In this document: positions 59,806-64,000 of the stretch, piece by piece
How positions within the stretch are numbered: the stretch's first letter is position 1
How the letters are laid out: every line of letters begins with the position of its first letter
Source of the DNA: Phycomyces nitens
Taxonomy: Eukaryota > Mucoromycota > Mucoromycetes > Mucorales > Phycomycetaceae
Length of the DNA stretch: 64,000 bases
Assembly (NCBI GenBank): GCA_022702545.1
Contig: JAHRBC010000003.1
Location: forward strand, 620,001-684,000
Reading direction: 5' to 3'
Program-made: the position numbers and the translations under genes
Notes under the pieces: model-generated
Databases searched by the model: none
Seen by the model: the letters and a program-made list of their open reading frames with translations, nothing else
What the model was told of the DNA's origin: nothing

Positions 59806-60625
59806 ATGGTTTTGAAGCACAACAACCAGTTGCCCAACCAGCATTTCCGCAAGCAATGGCAGCGCCGCGTTAAGACCTGGTTCGACCAGGCCGGTCGCAA
59901 GAAGTCGAGAAGAGTCGCACGTGTCCAGAAGGCTGCTCGCATTGCTCCCCGTCCCGTTGACGGTCTCCTCCGCCCCGCTGTCCGCTGCCCCACTCTTCGT
60001 TACAACATGAAGTTGAGATCCGGCCGTGGCTTCACTCTCGAGGAGCTCAAGGTAAGAATCTAGATGCATTATTAGCAGAGGCAGATTTCTGAGACCATGC
60101 TGTTTGGATCTATTAGGAGGCTGGTGTCCGTGCCAAGGAGGCCCGCACCATTGGTATTGCTGTCGACCACCGTCGTCGCAACAAGTCCCAGGAGTCCCTT
60201 GAGTTGAACGTTCAGCGTCTCAAGGCCTTCAAGGCTAAGCTCATTGTCTTCCCCCGCAAGTCTGGTTCCCCCAAGAAGGGTGACTCTGAGGTAATACATT
60301 TACACAGCATTCGTTCCAATTAGTGCATGTATTAATGTCAAATCTAGGCTGCCGAGATCGCTTCCGCTGTCCAGTTCCGTGGTGCTATCCTCCCCGTCAA
60401 GCAGGTCGCTGCCGCCCCCGAGGCCCGCGCCATCACTGCTGACGAGAAGAAGCAGAACGCCTACATGAAGCTCCGTTATGCCCGCTCCGAGGCCCGTACC
60501 CTCGGTGCCCGCGAGAAGCGTGCCAAGGATAAGGCTGAGGAGGAGGCCAACAAGGTATGTCTAGGGTTTATCATGTCTTGCTGCTTTACTGACTCTATCT
60601 TTTTATGGTTTTGTAGAAGAAATAA
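59806..60625 (+). CDS. RPL13: 60S ribosomal protein L13 (eL13)
   Basis: Structural protein of the large cytosolic ribosomal subunit. Four exons (59806-60051, 60117-60290, 60348-60554 and 60617-60625) give 211 residues, the usual eukaryotic length. The protein begins [20 protein letters not shown] and continues [56 protein letters not shown], and ends with a Lys/Ala/Glu-rich helix and KK. The last exon encodes only two Lys and the stop. Codon use is strongly biased to C-ending codons (GCC, CGC, AAG), as expected for a highly expressed gene, and differs clearly from the surrounding AT-rich DNA. Confidence 0.97.
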
Positions 60626-60715
60626 ATTCTTTAGCCCTCACCACACTACATTTGCATTATGCGGAAATAAAAAGTCTGATGAATTGCCCTCTTCAGAACC
60701 CATTATTATCATTAT

Positions 60716-60746
<31 letters not shown>

Positions 60747-60858
60747 GTTCTTTGTTTTATATATGTATATATATTTGGTATTTGCACTAGAAGAGGCTTG
60801 CAAAAGGTGGATGGGAAGACTATAGGGGTTTTTTTTTATGGATTTATAGTCTTGTCAT

Positions 60859-63228
60859 TTACCACCCAATGGCATGACCATCTCCACGAGGATCACTTCC
60901 AGCTGCCAGAACTCGCTTTCCTGTACGCTCATCTCGCTTGACACGAATGATCTGGCCACGACCAAACATTGAACGCGCATGGCCCTTTAGACGATAGCAC
61001 AAATGGCCCTTTGCCTCTAGCTCCTTGATAGTGGCTTCTGAAATACCTTCCTCGACATAGACAGCAGAATGAGTTAGATCAGTAAAGGGATCGTCTTTGC
61101 CAAGAGGGTTGTCGGCTGCTTTGGGAGGACTGACACAGATCCGAGGCAGATCAAGTGCATGCTGAGGGTTGTGCTTTTGGTGCATCATATTGAGAATCAC
61201 CTGGAGCTGTCCCTGGGGCTGCATAAAGGCACCCATCACTTTAAGGAATCAATGTCAATTGTCAGAATGGGCAGGACTGTAGCGATTACCTCCAAAGCAA
61301 GCTTCCAATTTATGAGTCCCGTTGGGGTTCTGACGAGTGATCATGGAGGGGATAATGGTGTGGTAAGGACGCTTGGAGGGTCCAATGGCATTAGGATGAC
61401 CTTCAATCAAGACAAAGTTGCAGCCTCTGTTGTGTAGCACAACGCCTGTATTGTCTGCAATAATGTGGGACTAGATTTGACATTAGTGATTTTTTACTTT
61501 GTGCTTTCAACACGATACTTACACCAAAGTGCATATAGGTCGAGTTCTATAAAAAAAGAGTACAGTTATTCATTAGAACCAACTCGTTTATATTTGAATA
61601 ACCTATACTTGCAATGAAACTGCACGCATTTCCTTGCTCATCAACAACCGACAAATACACAGTGTTTCCAGCCTCTTCTGGAAATCCCTGCTGGATCTTG
61701 TCGTTTCTCTTTTTGCCTACGCATTTGGCACGCTCGGCGAGGTATTCCTGAAAACACTCTTAATATAAAGCACAAGTTGGGTATTTAATAGAATTACCTT
61801 GCTCAGGAGTTTTTTGGTAGGAACCTCGATTACTTTGGGATCAGCAACATAGTTTCGAGTATCGGCAAAGGCCAGACGAAGAGCCTCGATAATGATGTGC
61901 AAATACTCGGCCGAATTGTGATCCATTGCCCCAAGATCCAGACCATCGTCTTCCAAAGCCTGGATGATTCCCAGGGCAATAAGAGCAGTGATTCCCTGTC
62001 CATTCGGAGGAATCTCCCAGACCGTCCAGTCGTGATATTCCAGTGAAATTGGGTCAATAAGTTCAGAGGTGTGTAATCTGAGGTCCTCCAGAGTCATTAA
62101 CCCACCACGGGATTGAACGGCTGCCACGATAGATTCTGCCACTCTGCCCTTGTAGAATCCATCATGGCCTTGGGCTGCCAATGCCTTGAAGGTGCTTTGA
62201 GATTTAAGAATTAGGACAAACAAAGTTGCCTAGAATCAAATATGCTTACCTTGCCAGCTCTGGAAGCGTGATGATTTCGCCTTCAGTAGGTGCGCGTCCA
62301 TTGATCAGGTACTCTATCGAAGAATTGGGATTGAGCTCCTTTAGCTGATCTTGTTCTGCTCTCCACTACAAACATATAAAAGTCAATAATAGCGGTTAGA
62401 TCCGGGCTAAACTCACTCCATAGGCAGATATCTGCGACACTGGATATCTAGATAATAGTCAGTATTTGGTCAACTTGAGCGGTATAGATTACCCGTTCTC
62501 GGCCAGATCAATTGCTGGGGTCAATACATCTTTCAGATCCACCTTTCCAGACCCAAAGACCTTGACAGTGTCTACCCAAGCAGCAGCAGCGCCAGGGACA
62601 GTGACGGCATGAGCAGAAGTGCTGGGCAAAACTCTTTGGTTGATTTGGTCAACCTTACGAATGTGCTCGAGTGTCAAGGCAGCAGGAGTTCTGGACAAAT
62701 GGTGTTGTTTAGAGAAAAAAAAAGCTTTAAAGCCACTTTGTCGTACCTTCCAGATCCATTCAGACCCCGGACAGTTTTTGATTTTGCATCATAGTAAAGA
62801 CAAAACGCATCACCACCAATGCCAGTAGATCCAGGCTCTATAAGCACAACCATTAATTTCAATTCTGTAAGCAGATATTCACATTACTTACCAGTTACAT
62901 TGAGGGCAGCGGCTATATAGAAATAATAGCAATAATATTAATGATAATGTTTAGAGATCAAATGGACATCTAGACTGCCTTACCCACAGCCACTGCAGCA
63001 TCCTAGTTACACAATGTGAGTAAAGGCTTTGTATGTATCATGATCCTCCTTACTGCAGCATTTCCTCCCCTCTTGAGGATGTCAATGCCAGCCTGGGTTG
63101 CAAGAGGCTGACTAAGAATATCAATGAGATCATCTGGAATTTAGGTGCCACCTTTCTTACGTGCTGGCCACCATGGCATGAGTGCCATAGACCGTCGAAC
63201 GTCGAGAGATAAAAGGTAGTTGTGACAT
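60859..63228 (-). CDS. gamma-glutamyltransferase-like hydrolase (no signal peptide)
   Basis: N-terminal nucleophile hydrolase of the gamma-glutamyltranspeptidase family, which cleaves or transfers gamma-glutamyl groups such as that of glutathione. From [20 protein letters not shown] the motifs are [40 protein letters not shown], the likely autocleavage/nucleophile Thr in [46 protein letters not shown] and [19 protein letters not shown]. There is no signal peptide or membrane segment, unlike secreted yeast-type GGT, so it resembles the YwrD-like bacterial group and may be cytosolic. Many introns give microexons of 19 nt (62984-63002) and 21 nt (62892-62912). One junction (61547-61606) has no in-frame GT-AG solution, so the gene may be slightly damaged there. 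Confidence 0.88.
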
Positions 63229-63555
63229 TATAAACAAAGAAGAAGAAGAAAGAGAGGACATCCGAGAACCGGAAATAATTAATTAAATAATTTGTTCCTA
63301 GCTGGCTTTCAAAACATTTGGCCTTTATGTTGTTGTTTTTTAGAGCGAGAAAAAAGAAAGAAAGAAAGGTACTTTTTTTATTTATTTATTTTTCTAAATG
63401 GTTGGTGAAGGCATTGTACAAGATGTGGTGAATGATAAAGGGGATTTTGTTCTACAGTATTAAGAGATATATAAAAAAAGATGAATGGTTTTTTTGAGAT
63501 GCGAAATGTATAAAGAAGACTAGAAAATGAAACAAGAGCTTTTTTGTTTGGGATT
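63229..63555. other. intergenic, GGT promoter side
   Basis: AT-rich with GAAGAAGAAGAAAGA and (AAAG)n runs. It contains the upstream region of the GGT gene and the 3' flank of the next gene. No other gene is seen. Confidence 0.6.
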
Positions 63556-64000
63556 TTAGATCATGATGTCAATCTCCTCGTCCATGTCCTCGTCCACCTC
63601 TTCAAAATACTTCTTTGGTACTTCTGGCAAGGATGTTGGAGGACTTGGGTTAGTCTGGTGGGCAATTGTCTGGTTCGCAGTAACCCCAAGATCCATTTGC
63701 TCATCTCTGTAGATCGCTCCTTCTTCATCACTCTGACTGTCGTTGTCTGAGGGTGCAAGCATATCTTCAAGCATACGACGCTTGTGAAGGGCTGCCCTCC
63801 GCTTGGGACGAGTGACCGCAATGCTATCTTCATCCACAACTGCAGCAACTGCCAGCGACATCATTGTGTCCTCATCCTGGACACGTTTGGATCGTTTGGT
63901 GGACTTGTTGGATGACTTGCGGATGTTTTTGGGAGAGGATTGAGGGGGGAGGTTGGCCATGGAGATAGGACCATCAGTGTCGATTCGCTGTTTCTGTCTT
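63556..64000 (-). CDS. 3' part of a basic/acidic nuclear-type protein, cut by window end
   Basis: C-terminal part of a protein whose frame is open through the right edge (QKQRIDTDGPIS lies upstream of an internal Met at 63960), so the true start is outside the window. It has a Lys/Arg/Ser-rich segment (NIRKSSNKSTKRSKRVQDED), a second basic patch (RPKRRAALHKRRMLEDML) like a nuclear localisation signal, then acidic stretches (DNDSQSDEE, EEVDEDMDEEIDIMI) to the stop. Codon use is gene-like. No domain was recognised and the function is unknown. Confidence 0.7.
   Translation of the reverse strand, partial: RQKQRIDTDGPISMANLPPQSSPKNIRKSSNKSTKRSKRVQDEDTMMSLAVAAVVDEDSIAVTRPKRRAALHKRRMLEDMLAPSDNDSQSDEEGAIYRDEQMDLGVTANQTIAHQTNPSPPTSLPEVPKKYFEEVDEDMDEEIDIMI

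Noticed and set aside
1..64000. CRISPR arrays, tRNA and rRNA genes
   Set aside because: No regularly spaced direct repeats, no cloverleaf with the GTTCRANNC arm, and no rRNA core sequences were noticed on either strand. A covariance-model scan was not possible.

Overview
The window is nuclear DNA of a filamentous or early-diverging fungus, most likely Mucoromycota and plausibly Mucorales. The evidence is the many short introns (about 45-110 nt, GT-AG), the very AT-rich intergenic DNA full of trinucleotide and AT microsatellites, the Tc1/mariner-type transposons, a Zn2Cys6 regulator and a WRKY-GCM1-like zinc finger (a class seen in early-diverging fungi and plants). No rRNA, tRNA or CRISPR array was seen. 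The species is inferred, not proven.

Left gene block (1.3-14.9 kb). A secreted acid phosphatase (minus), nuclear cap-binding protein CBP80 (minus) and an RTC4-domain protein (plus), the last two sharing a 216-bp divergent promoter. Then mitochondrial ATP synthase subunit f (minus), a broken DDE transposase, a decayed multi-exon coding region of unknown identity (11.4-12.8 kb), and 26S proteasome lid subunit Rpn5 (minus). The intact genes are ordinary housekeeping or secretory genes.

Central gene-poor island (about 15-48.5 kb). About 33 kb with one convincing intact gene, a coiled-coil/acidic protein of unknown function at 30.2 kb. The rest is a transposon graveyard: a Tc1/mariner remnant containing a (GAA)n tract that encodes poly-Glu (15.9-17.1 kb); a nearly full-length 1.3-kb DD34E Tc1 element with terminal inverted repeats but a broken transposase (17.7-19.0 kb); a Ty3/Gypsy polymerase fragment (34.2-34.4 kb); and two diverged Tc1 copies in tandem (44.6-46.6 kb). 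Several open but unrecognised frames (25.1, 28.8 and 43.3-44.2 kb) are the least explained parts of the window.

Right gene block (48.5-64 kb). A cytochrome P450 (minus) with a GC-AG intron; mitochondrial ETF alpha (plus) with an 18-nt microexon; a Zn2Cys6/Fungal_trans regulator (minus) whose zinc cluster is cut by three introns, one exon being only 7 nt; a WRKY-GCM1-like zinc-finger protein (minus); ribosomal protein eL13 (plus); a gamma-glutamyltransferase-like enzyme without a signal peptide (minus) with microexons and one unresolved splice junction; and the 3' part of a basic/acidic nuclear-type protein running off the window end. The two adjacent regulators are the most interesting functional unit. 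No operon-like pathway links the genes, and no clear multi-gene novel system was found.
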